From an uncultured Ruminococcus sp. (GTDB lineage: Bacteria; Bacillota; Clostridia; Oscillospirales; Ruminococcaceae): a stretch of DNA of 6,722 nucleotides. The position numbers and the translations under genes are program-made. Positions 1-5,014 of this stretch are shown piece by piece. The notes under the pieces are model-generated. The model saw only the letters and a list, made by a program, of their open reading frames with translations. It ran no database searches and was not told the origin of the DNA. Every line of letters starts with the position of its first letter. Position 1 is the first letter of the stretch. Where the stretch lies: assembly GCA_946186215.1 (NCBI GenBank), contig CAMHMM010000103.1:1-6722 (forward strand), in the 5' to 3' direction.

Positions 1-896
1 AAATCGGAAAGATCGACTGCTGCTTGTGATGTCTGCGCTGCCGGCTGAACAGGAGCTGTTTCCTGAGGCGTGCTTACAGCGGGCTGCGCGGCCGTCTGAG
101 GCAGTGTCTGTGGAGGCGTGATAGTTACTGCCTGTGTCGTCTGAGGCTGTACAGGCGCTTCCTGCGTGCCCTCTATGGCTGCTTTGATATTCGCATAATC
201 CATATCCATTTCGGACGGGAATCCGTGGCGGTTCTTAGCATCCCAACAGGGATGATGCTCCGTGTATATGACGCGCTTGCCGCCCTGCCCCTTGAACTTC
301 TTTCCGTCTTTATCTGCAGCTACCGCGAATGTCTTGTAGTTGCAGAACAGTATCATGTCTGCCCACTCCTTGACAAGCGGAGCAGTCTGCGAGCCTGTTT
401 TCTTCCCAAGCTTTAACTCATATCGGTCATACGCACCCTGTTCGTTAGGCTGCTCGAATTTCTTTATCTGTGCATGGCAGGTAAGTACCACATGACAGAT
501 GTTCTTATCGATGAGCTCCTGCAGGCTGTTGAGAAAGCGCCCGATCGCTTCCGCCACATACACATAGCCGTTGCCGTAGCCGAAATCCTCAATGCCCTTT
601 TTGTTGTGTGAGGCGCATATATCCTCGATGCACAGGCGTTCTGCCCAGTCCATTGTATCTATTACCAGTGTGCCGCATATACCCGGGTTTGACTTTACAT
701 ACTCGATCTGATTGCGGAGCATCGTCCATGATGTGGGCTTGTCGAAACGCTTTACATCGAGGTTGACCGTGCTGCCCTCGGTGTCTATGAAAAGAGGATC
801 AGGGAACTGCGCCGCCAGTGTTGATTTGCCTATCCCCTCAGGACCGTAAATGACTGCTTTCTGCTTCTTCTGTATCTTTCCTGATGTGATATTCAT
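1..896 (-). CDS. Sak4-like RecA-fold ATPase (AAA_24 type), C-terminus beyond window
   Basis: I translated 298 codons from the ATG at 894-896 to the left edge with no stop, so the 3' end lies outside the window. The Walker A motif GPEGIGKST is at residues 18-26 and a Walker B strand (LVID) at 77-80, followed by a CHAQIKK segment near 140-146 that suits the core of a RecA-like fold. This matches the AAA_24/Sak4 phage family, ATPases that assist single-strand annealing recombination with SSB during phage replication. From about residue 244 the chain becomes a Q/T/P/A-rich, probably disordered tail running to the visible end. The start overlaps the stop of the upstream SMC-like gene by one base (TAATG), which suggests translational coupling; an AGG lies about nine bases upstream. 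The family assignment is from motifs and context, and the recombination role is inference. Confidence 0.82.
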   Translation of the reverse strand, partial: MNITSGKIQKKQKAVIYGPEGIGKSTLAAQFPDPLFIDTEGSTVNLDVKRFDKPTSWTMLRNQIEYVKSNPGICGTLVIDTMDWAERLCIEDICASHNKKGIEDFGYGNGYVYVAEAIGRFLNSLQELIDKNICHVVLTCHAQIKKFEQPNEQGAYDRYELKLGKKTGSQTAPLVKEWADMILFCNYKTFAVAADKDGKKFKGQGGKRVIYTEHHPCWDAKNRHGFPSEMDMDYANIKAAIEGTQEAPVQPQTTQAVTITPPQTLPQTAAQPAVSTPQETAPVQPAAQTSQAAVDLSD

Positions 897-2203
897 TAGA
901 AAATACCTGCCTTCCATTCTGTTTTTTTCTCGCTCTGGCCGACTGCCTCGGAATAGCCGTCTGTGATAATAATGCTGCACTCATCACCGGTGGATACTCT
1001 TGTTGCTATCACCTGCAGCCCTTCATCTTCAAGCCACTGTCCGAACTCTCTGAGCGTTTCCGTGTCCATCTGCTCCAGTTTGTCCATGAGTACGAAACCG
1101 CACTCAGGATTGAGCTTTCTTACAATGGCTGCTGCAGCCCTGAGCTGCTCGGAAGCACTCATGCAATCCCATTTCCTGCCGTTGTAGGTAAGCTCTCCGC
1201 CGTCTACCGAAAGTCCCGGGAGAGGAAGCTCCGCGCCGTCAAGCAGTGCCTTTCTGTCTGATCTTACCTGCTCGATCTCTGCGGTAAGCTCATCATACTC
1301 TGACTTGTATCTGGCGGCATCTTCCTGTGCCCGTGCTTTATCAAGATTGCTCCTCACTTTTGCATTTGTTTCCTCGGCGCAGCGTATGCTTTCTTCAAGC
1401 TCTGCGGTGCTTTCGTCTGTCAGCTCCGCCGCTGATCTTTCAGCCGTTTCCGCATCCTGCCGTGTAGCCGCAAACTCGGTAAACAGCTCATCATGCTGTG
1501 CTTTCAGAGTATTCATCTGCTCTTCGAGCATCATCAGTCTTTGTTTCTGCTGTTCGGCTTTTGCTTTAAGCTCAGCTGCGTTCTGCCGTTTTGCCTGATT
1601 ATCACCGTTGCGTGCGAGTATCTCCTGCTGCTGTGCGATAAGCTCCGATACGCTTACAGGCTCCTCAGGCGCTTCATCAAAATAAGGCATTTCTGCGGCA
1701 AATTTCGCTTTTTGTTCCGCGATCCTGCCGATCTCCAGTCTGCGATTATACAGTTTGCTTTCCAGCACATCGTACTCGGTAAGCTTGTCTCCCACACCGA
1801 TTATTTTCAGAAGCACGCCTGCCTTATCCTTCGGGCTGCTTTCCATAAATCGCGGAAGATCAAGTGCAAAAGATGTGATAAATGCGTTGAGCAGCTGCTG
1901 TCCGCCTTTCTTCCCTGTTTCGTCCGTGACTTTCAGATCACTGTTCTTTCCGCTTCTTTCGACAATGATACCGTTGGAAAGCTTAACCTTCAGATGCGGA
2001 GGAACAGCTGAACCCTCACGCATCGCAGCAGTCGGCCTGAATTTTTCTCCGCCCAGAGCCCATGCAATAGCATCGAGTACCGATGTCTTTCCCTGCCCGT
2101 TCTTTCCGCCGATGACTGTCAGGCCGTTCTCGGTCGGTTCGAGCCTCACAGCTCTGATCCGTTTTACATCATCAAATTCCAGTGATGTTATTTTTGTGCT
2201 CAT
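896..2203 (-). CDS. SMC/RecF-like AAA family ATPase with short coiled coil
   Basis: A 435-residue phage ATPase of the SbcC/RecF/AAA_23 kind. The N-terminal lobe carries Walker A (GGKNGQGKTS, residues 32-41). Residues of about 190-320 are rich in E, A, Q, K and R and should form a short antiparallel coiled coil. The C-terminal lobe has a signature-like SASEQ (349-353) and a Walker B strand FVLMDKLEQMD around Asp374. Lys follows that Asp where ABC/SMC enzymes usually have the catalytic Glu; Glu377 is three residues on. Two ATGs are adjacent (2206 and 2203). The Shine-Dalgarno GAGG is four bases from the first and seven from the second, so I chose the second. It sits 14 bases after the NrdD-like gene and overlaps the Sak4-like gene by one base. 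It probably works with that protein on DNA ends or recombination intermediates (inference). Confidence 0.85.
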   Translation of the reverse strand: MSTKITSLEFDDVKRIRAVRLEPTENGLTVIGGKNGQGKTSVLDAIAWALGGEKFRPTAAMREGSAVPPHLKVKLSNGIIVERSGKNSDLKVTDETGKKGGQQLLNAFITSFALDLPRFMESSPKDKAGVLLKIIGVGDKLTEYDVLESKLYNRRLEIGRIAEQKAKFAAEMPYFDEAPEEPVSVSELIAQQQEILARNGDNQAKRQNAAELKAKAEQQKQRLMMLEEQMNTLKAQHDELFTEFAATRQDAETAERSAAELTDESTAELEESIRCAEETNAKVRSNLDKARAQEDAARYKSEYDELTAEIEQVRSDRKALLDGAELPLPGLSVDGGELTYNGRKWDCMSASEQLRAAAAIVRKLNPECGFVLMDKLEQMDTETLREFGQWLEDEGLQVIATRVSTGDECSIIITDGYSEAVGQSEKKTEWKAGIF

Positions 2204-2217
2204 CATCTCACCTCTAA

Positions 2218-2526
2218 TTAATCAAAAAAATCATCATCCGTAATGTCAAAACCATGCTTGACGCGGTCGTTCAGCTCCTCACGCTTTGCGTTGTTCCAAC
2301 GGTCGGTGGTTCCCACAAGGTAGCCGGTTATTCGCCTGATCCGCTCGAAGGGAGTGATGCGGAAATTGCAGTCAAGATAATCGCCGTCTATCTTCACATC
2401 GATATGGCTGCATCCCTGATGCTCTGCGGCCTTCTTCATTATCAGATCTATCTCGGCGATGCTGAGCTCACCGTTTTCCGCCGTGATCCCGATATACTTT
2501 TCGCCGTCATGCACCATGTATTTCAT
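2218..2526 (-). CDS. Stand-alone NrdD-like glycyl-radical domain protein
   Basis: A 102-residue protein whose residues 64-91 (RRITGYLVGTTDRWNNAK, then REELNDRVKH) resemble the extreme C-terminus of class III anaerobic ribonucleotide reductase. In E. coli NrdD the matching segment begins RRVCGYLG, ends RRVKHL, and holds the radical glycine. Here the equivalent would be Gly68, followed by Tyr69. Thr67 replaces the preceding Cys, and the WN-x-x-K-R-E-E stretch matches the pattern of other bacterial NrdDs. The large catalytic barrel is absent; only two cysteines (C39, C53) precede the motif, so the zinc site of full NrdD is not complete. Small phage proteins of this type are commonly annotated as anaerobic ribonucleoside-triphosphate reductase. 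The start overlaps the MazG-like stop by four bases (ATGA). Homology is by remembered motif; function, including whether a radical forms, is unknown. Confidence 0.72.
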   Translation of the reverse strand: MKYMVHDGEKYIGITAENGELSIAEIDLIMKKAAEHQGCSHIDVKIDGDYLDCNFRITPFERIRRITGYLVGTTDRWNNAKREELNDRVKHGFDITDDDFFD

Positions 2527-2792
2527 TCCCTGATCATCCTTTCAAGCCTTTTCAGCTTCCGTTCCCTCTCGTTCTCGATCTCCGCTGCGGATATCCCGAA
2601 GATGATCTTCAGCTGCTCTATCATTATCAGCACATCGGTGATCTCCTCGGTCACTCCGTCAATGTAGCTCTGCCCCTCGTAGCGCTTTGCCTTGCTCACC
2701 GCCTGTATGAGCTCCGCACATTCCTCGCAGCACTGCAGGAGCTGTCTGTCCACACCGAAACGGCTGATAGCTTTTTCGTATATACCGTCCAT
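2523..2792 (-). CDS. MazG-like nucleotide pyrophosphohydrolase
   Basis: A short all-alpha NTP pyrophosphohydrolase of the MazG-like superfamily, 89 residues from the chosen start. It carries EECAE at residues 23-27 and EEITD at 49-53, the EExxE and ExxD metal-binding pairs of this superfamily, on two predicted helices, followed by a hydrophobic helix and a charged C-terminal helix. Such enzymes hydrolyse nucleoside triphosphates to monophosphates and PPi with Mg2+. In a phage early operon the role is probably nucleotide-pool control, or degradation of alarmone or damaged nucleotides (inference). The start at 2792 is preceded by GAGGTGG at good spacing. An upstream in-frame ATG at 2804 gives four extra residues and a 4-base overlap with the preceding gene, but has no convincing ribosome binding site, so both starts remain possible. 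It overlaps the NrdD-like gene by four bases. Confidence 0.82.
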   Translation of the reverse strand: MDGIYEKAISRFGVDRQLLQCCEECAELIQAVSKAKRYEGQSYIDGVTEEITDVLIMIEQLKIIFGISAAEIENERERKLKRLERMIRE

Positions 2793-2800
2793 ATTCCACC

Positions 2801-3022
2801 TCATGCCATCAGATGCAGATACATCCGATAGGCATCATACATCATTTCTTTGTCCTGCGGCACCGCTTCCGGCGGCTTTCTGTCTCTGCCCGATGCAGCT
2901 TCGTAGGAAAAGCACATATCACCGTCATGGGCGCGTTTCTCTCCGGTGACGAGGATATGGTTGCATATATCATCCTTCTTTGTGTAGTACACGCACCGCC
3001 TGCATAAACGCCTGTTGGTCAT
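2801..3022 (-). CDS. Small four-cysteine protein, possible zinc-binding phage protein
   Basis: A 73-residue protein of unknown function. Cysteines at 7, 10, 20 and 37 (CRRC, then C, then C) with His22 could form one zinc site. The pattern CxxCxYY...C...TGEKR...C resembles small hypothetical proteins common in clostridial phages. The C-terminal third is polar and then helical. The start was set at the internal ATG at 3022 because it makes the ATGA overlap with the preceding gene seen at most other junctions here, and a GGAGG lies 11 bases upstream. A start at 3040 would add six residues (MEDGKK) but has no ribosome binding site. Zinc binding is inferred from cysteine spacing only. Confidence 0.7.
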   Translation of the reverse strand: MTNRRLCRRCVYYTKKDDICNHILVTGEKRAHDGDMCFSYEAASGRDRKPPEAVPQDKEMMYDAYRMYLHLMA

Positions 3023-3210
3023 CTTCTTGCCATCCTCCATGTGGTGTGTACCGGTCTTCCGCCGCTGACACCGAGAATTTTCGGGCGAGTTCCGTAAAAG
3101 CCCTGCATGGACTCTATCACCGCCATTGCTGCGGAGTGCAGCCCTGCGGCCTCGACTATCATCATCTTATGTACGCCGTTGACGGCAAATCTCACCTTGT
3201 ACCTGTTCAT
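3019..3210 (-). CDS. Hypothetical small phage protein
   Basis: 63 residues, function not recognised. The N-terminal half alternates hydrophobic residues as in a beta strand or hairpin (YKVRFAVNGVHKMMIVEA), followed by an alanine-rich helix (about 22-35) and a second strand-like stretch (PKILGVSGG). This suggests a compact beta-alpha-beta fold. The C-terminus is basic (WRMARR). AAAGGAG stands six bases before the ATG, and both ends overlap the neighbouring genes by four bases (ATGA). The overlap pattern and ribosome binding site are the main support for it being real. Confidence 0.62.
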   Translation of the reverse strand: MNRYKVRFAVNGVHKMMIVEAAGLHSAAMAVIESMQGFYGTRPKILGVSGGRPVHTTWRMARR

Positions 3211-3446
3211 ATGCTGCTCCTTTTCTTTCTTATGTTTTTCTTAGCTATTTCCTCTGCGGTCTCCATGCGTTTTTCGTACCTCATCCGTGTCTGTGTTGCT
3301 ATTCTCTCGCTGTTCCACAGATACATCAGCACTGCTGTCAGCCCTGTCCGCCGATGTGTCAGTGTCTCATCGCAGTCCGACTTGGCGAGACTGCATAAAA
3401 GCATTTCGAGCACACCGTACTCTTTTTCAGTTATCGTGTCTATCAC
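3207..3446 (-). CDS. Hypothetical small phage protein, GTG start
   Basis: 79 residues, function not recognised. It starts at GTG (3444-3446), with an ideal GGAGG seven bases upstream inside the end of the preceding gene; the junction reads GTGA, a 4-base overlap. The chain looks mostly helical, with an aromatic/leucine-rich middle (GLTAVLMYLWNSERIA) and a strongly basic C-terminus (KKNIRKKRSS). Nucleic-acid binding is possible but unsupported beyond charge. The last codons also supply the AAAGGAG ribosome binding site for the next gene. Confidence 0.62.
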   Translation of the reverse strand: MIDTITEKEYGVLEMLLCSLAKSDCDETLTHRRTGLTAVLMYLWNSERIATQTRMRYEKRMETAEEIAKKNIRKKRSSI

Positions 3447-3679
3447 ATCAACACCTCCGCCAAATCCTTCATGATAGCTATGCAGCTGTCACCCGTTATG
3501 TCAACGATCTTCTCAAAGCCGCGCGGGAAAGATACGACCATCTCTTCCATCGCGGGAGCATCCCCCGCCGCCTGACCTATCCTGCGGTATTCAAGCCCTG
3601 TGATCTTCTCCCGTGAGTACATCATCAGAGCCGATTCCAGGGCGCTTATAAAGCCCGCCTTGTTTTCACAGTTCATCAT
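3443..3679 (-). CDS. Hypothetical small phage protein
   Basis: 78 residues (77 if the adjacent second ATG is used), function not recognised. It appears mixed alpha/beta with a helical N-terminus (GFISALESALMMY) and a C-terminal helix (CIAIMKDLAEVLM). No motif is visible. The upstream GGAG is five bases from the first ATG and eight from the second. It begins one base after the preceding gene's stop and its own stop overlaps the next gene's GTG by four bases. Confidence 0.6.
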   Translation of the reverse strand: MMNCENKAGFISALESALMMYSREKITGLEYRRIGQAAGDAPAMEEMVVSFPRGFEKIVDITGDSCIAIMKDLAEVLM

Positions 3680-3680
3680 T

Positions 3681-4025
3681 TCATCTCCATATTTTCAGCG
3701 TTGCCGACTTCCTGTCCGGCTCCTTGTCAACGATCACCTGAACCGAATCCTCCAGCATCTTCCATTCCTGGGCAGTGATCCCGCTGTACTTGTCCACATA
3801 CTCTATCACATCGGCATCCGTGACGGTCTTCCCGAAGACCTCACCCATCCTGTACAGTGCCAGGATATCATCAAAATACTTGTGTATGCGGTCCTTGTGC
3901 CATCCTCTTTGAAGCATGATGAACAGGATAACATGTATCTCCTTGACCACACATTCGGCGGCTATAGTCTGATATACCGCATTCCACTCACGCCCCGACA
4001 GCTTTCGCTTAGCACCTGCGTTCAT
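3681..4025 (-). CDS. Hypothetical helical phage protein
   Basis: 114 residues, function not recognised. It looks almost wholly helical, with a basic N-terminus (AGAKRKLSGREW), a hydrophobic segment at 25-38 (CVVKEIHVILFIML) and a lysine/arginine-rich end. The same frame stays open upstream to an ATG at 4154, but those 43 extra codons lie over the excisionase-like gene and read as its shadow (arginine-rich, low complexity). The ATG at 4025 makes the ATGA overlap with that gene's stop and has GGAG four bases upstream, so it is the better start. A weakly phage-repressor-like or replication accessory role cannot be judged from sequence. Confidence 0.65.
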   Translation of the reverse strand: MNAGAKRKLSGREWNAVYQTIAAECVVKEIHVILFIMLQRGWHKDRIHKYFDDILALYRMGEVFGKTVTDADVIEYVDKYSGITAQEWKMLEDSVQVIVDKEPDRKSATLKIWR

Positions 4026-4243
4026 AGATCTCCGGTCTCCTCTTCTCCGCACAGCTTCATCAGCTCGCGCTTGTTCACCCGCCACATATCGCCGACCTTG
4101 AACGCGGGGATTGCATTGCTCACACACAGCTTCCTCGCGTTCTCGCGGCTGCACCCCAGGAGCATTGCAAGATACCCCAGGTCAACCACGACAGGGACCT
4201 GTCCCCAGTCCGTGACATACTTTCTATGTGCTCGTTCTCTCAT
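4022..4243 (-). CDS. Excisionase-type helix-turn-helix protein (HTH_17/MerR-like)
   Basis: A 73-residue DNA-binding protein of the excisionase/HTH_17 kind. Residues 21-41 form the helix-turn-helix (DLGYLAMLLGCSRENARKLC), and 45-64 form the typical wing and following helix (IPAFKVGDMWRVNKRELMKL), where family members show the iPafkvG..wr....eL pattern. Members serve as recombination directionality factors or small regulators. AAGGAG stands six bases before the ATG, and both ends overlap their neighbours by four bases. It is the fourth gene of the leftward operon and the only recognisable DNA-binding protein in it, so it could act in excision or take the Cro-like role that is otherwise vacant. 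Which of these holds is inference. Confidence 0.78.
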   Translation of the reverse strand: MRERAHRKYVTDWGQVPVVVDLGYLAMLLGCSRENARKLCVSNAIPAFKVGDMWRVNKRELMKLCGEEETGDL

Positions 4244-4419
4244 ATGCCGCTCCTTTCAGTCCTTTCCTGTGTCTCCTTGCTGTTGAGCTGCTTCTGCTTT
4301 TCGACCTCAGCGCTCATCATCTGGAATGTCTTCATGACCGACACGATGTTGTTCATGAAAAGCTGCTCCAGAGGAGTGAGCTGCTCATAAGCCTGCTCAG
4401 CCTTCATTGTGTTTATCAT
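4240..4419 (-). CDS. Very small helical protein, unknown
   Basis: A 59-residue ORF that I translated directly: it begins MINTMKAEQAYEQL and ends ERTERSGI. It is predicted to be one or two long amphipathic helices, methionine-rich in the middle (FMNNIVSVMKTFQMM) and polar, Q/E/K-rich towards the C-terminus, possibly a coiled coil. There are no cysteines and no transmembrane segment. AAGGGGGCG precedes the ATG by five bases, and both ends make ATGA overlaps with the neighbours, which is the main evidence that it is translated. Function not recognised. Confidence 0.62.
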   Translation of the reverse strand: MINTMKAEQAYEQLTPLEQLFMNNIVSVMKTFQMMSAEVEKQKQLNSKETQERTERSGI

Positions 4420-4574
4420 AGATTCGCCCCCTTCAGCATCATTTCAATAAGCCTTACAAGAGAGATACCGACCATTGCCACTATAACGGCTCTCAGAGCT
4501 GTCCGTATCACTGCCATTATAATGTACACTATACCCTCGGCATCATTTCTGCTGAGTTTTTTTCTGTTACCCAT
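4416..4574 (-). CDS. Very small hydrophobic (possibly membrane) protein, unknown
   Basis: A 52-residue ORF that I translated directly. The N-terminus is basic (MGNRKKLSR), and residues 14-46 are strongly hydrophobic (GIVYIIMAVIRTALRAVIVA, then MVGISLVRLIEMM), broken by Arg24 and Arg28. It could be a single-span or surface-lying membrane peptide. AGAGGTG lies eight bases before the ATG, and the stop overlaps the next start by four bases. It sits 94 bases after the 46-codon gene, in the only sizeable gap of the operon. Function not recognised. Confidence 0.58.
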   Translation of the reverse strand: MGNRKKLSRNDAEGIVYIIMAVIRTALRAVIVAMVGISLVRLIEMMLKGANL

Positions 4575-4620
4575 TGACAAAACACCTCTCAATGTGATAA
4601 ACTGTATACAGGGTACTTTC

Positions 4621-4644
4621 CCGAAGGAGTGTCCGCTCCTTCGG
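4621..4644 (-). promoter_or_regulatory. Intercistronic stem-loop in the leftward operon
   Basis: CCGAAGGAG and CTCCTTCGG form a perfect 9-bp inverted repeat around a 6-base loop, between the first and second genes of the leftward operon. No T-run follows on the minus strand, so it is not a standard terminator; the plus-strand side has only a weak TTTCCTTTTA. It may be an RNA processing or stability element, an attenuator or a protein site. A 10-bp palindrome CTGTATACAG lies close by at 4602-4611. Confidence 0.5.
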
Positions 4645-4668
4645 TACTCGTTTCCTTTTATCTGGTCT

Positions 4669-4809
4669 TTAGCTAATAGACCAGATCTCGAGGATCGTCC
4701 TTATCCCCATTGATACAAGCGCTAACTTTGCAAGAATGGTAAGGACTTTATCAAGGCAGCCGTCGATCTCTTCAAGAGTTTCGGCGGCTTTTCCTTTTTT
4801 ACCCTGCAT
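4669..4809 (-). CDS. First gene of leftward operon: 46-residue protein, unknown
   Basis: I translated this ORF directly: it begins MQGKKGKAAETLEEIDGC and ends TILEIWSIS. The N-terminal third is charged and the rest a hydrophobic/amphipathic helix (KVLTILAKLALVSMGIRTIL, residues 21-40). AGAAGGTGA stands four bases before the ATG, one of the better ribosome binding sites in the window, and the gene is the first after the leftward promoter. It resembles the next small gene only in being short, basic at the front and hydrophobic at the back. Function not recognised; a membrane peptide or a protein-binding helix are both possible. Confidence 0.58.
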   Translation of the reverse strand: MQGKKGKAAETLEEIDGCLDKVLTILAKLALVSMGIRTILEIWSIS

Positions 4810-4826
4810 CCGTTCACCTTCTTTCT

Positions 4827-4845
4827 GTACCCGTGTATCGGGTAC
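4827..4845 (-). promoter_or_regulatory. Palindrome at predicted 5' end of leftward mRNA
   Basis: GTACCCG and CGGGTAC are perfect 7-bp arms around a 5-base spacer. Counting from the leftward -10 box, transcription would start at about 4845, the first base of this palindrome, so the mRNA would open with a hairpin. The Shine-Dalgarno follows immediately after and is left free. It could stabilise the 5' end or be a DNA site for a second regulator. Confidence 0.5.
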
Positions 4846-4851
4846 AATATC

Positions 4852-4880
4852 AGAATATCACATTATGTTATCGTTGTCAA
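4852..4880 (-). promoter_or_regulatory. Leftward early promoter
   Basis: On the minus strand, TTGACA (4875-4880) is followed after exactly 17 bases by TATTCT (4852-4857). The -35 is a full consensus match and the -10 matches four of six. It lies 43 bases upstream of the first gene of the leftward operon. Operator 1 fills most of the spacer, so repressor binding should block RNA polymerase. Confidence 0.72.
4857..4871. promoter_or_regulatory. Repressor operator 1 (candidate)
   Basis: ATCAC-ATTAT-GTTAT, a near-palindrome of the ATAAC-N5-GTTAT class with one mismatch. It lies between the -35 and -10 of the leftward promoter. Read on the minus strand (ATAACATAATGTGAT), it has the same orientation and position relative to its promoter as operator 4. 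Confidence 0.62.
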
Positions 4881-4888
4881 TAGCAATA

Positions 4889-4903
4889 ATAACATTTAGT
4901 TAT
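4889..4903. promoter_or_regulatory. Repressor operator 2 (candidate)
   Basis: ATAAC-ATTTA-GTTAT, with perfect 5-bp half-sites, the best copy of the motif. It lies just upstream of the leftward -35 box. Confidence 0.62.
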
Positions 4904-4946
4904 TTTCTGTGAAACGCACAAATTAATATGTATCTCTTTGTGAAAT

Positions 4947-4961
4947 ATACCATTTTGTTAT
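4947..4961. promoter_or_regulatory. Repressor operator 3 (candidate)
   Basis: ATACC-ATTTT-GTTAT, one mismatch from the palindromic form. It ends three bases before the -35 of the repressor promoter. A weaker look-alike (GTATC-N5-GTGAA) is at 4930-4944. Confidence 0.58.
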
Positions 4962-4964
4962 TTA

Positions 4965-4993
4965 TTGACAAGCGTAACAATTTGTGATATTAT
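4965..4993 (+). promoter_or_regulatory. Repressor promoter
   Basis: TTGACA (4965-4970), a 17-base spacer, then TATTAT (4988-4993), one base from consensus at the -10. The predicted start is near 5000, so the leader is only about 15 bases and the Shine-Dalgarno AAGGGGTG follows at once. Operator 4 fills the spacer, which implies self-repression. Confidence 0.75.
4974..4988. promoter_or_regulatory. Repressor operator 4 (candidate)
   Basis: GTAAC-AATTT-GTGAT, a degenerate copy of the 15-bp motif, placed inside the spacer of the repressor's own promoter and overlapping the first base of its -10. Confidence 0.55.
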
Positions 4994-5014
4994 TGTTTGT
5001 AAGGGGTGATTTTT

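Noticed and set aside
225..416. Plus-strand 63-codon ORF
   Set aside because: It lies wholly over the Sak4-like gene on the other strand, has no ribosome binding site or recognisable content, and reads as a shadow.
1305..2243. Plus-strand ORFs of 97-172 codons over the SMC-like gene
   Set aside because: Ser/Leu/Cys-rich shadow translations of a coiled-coil gene; the minus-strand frame has clear ATPase motifs.
4026..4154. N-terminal extension of the gene at 3681-4025 to an upstream ATG
   Set aside because: The 43 extra residues overlap the excisionase-like gene and are arginine-rich low complexity; the ATG at 4025 has the ATGA overlap and a ribosome binding site.
4602..4611. CTGTATACAG palindrome as an extra operator
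   Set aside because: It does not match ATAAC-N5-GTTAT and a 10-bp palindrome alone is weak evidence.
3600..4713. Long plus-strand ORFs (228 and 161 codons)
   Set aside because: They oppose several small minus-strand genes that have ribosome binding sites and 4-base overlaps; their composition is that of antisense shadows.
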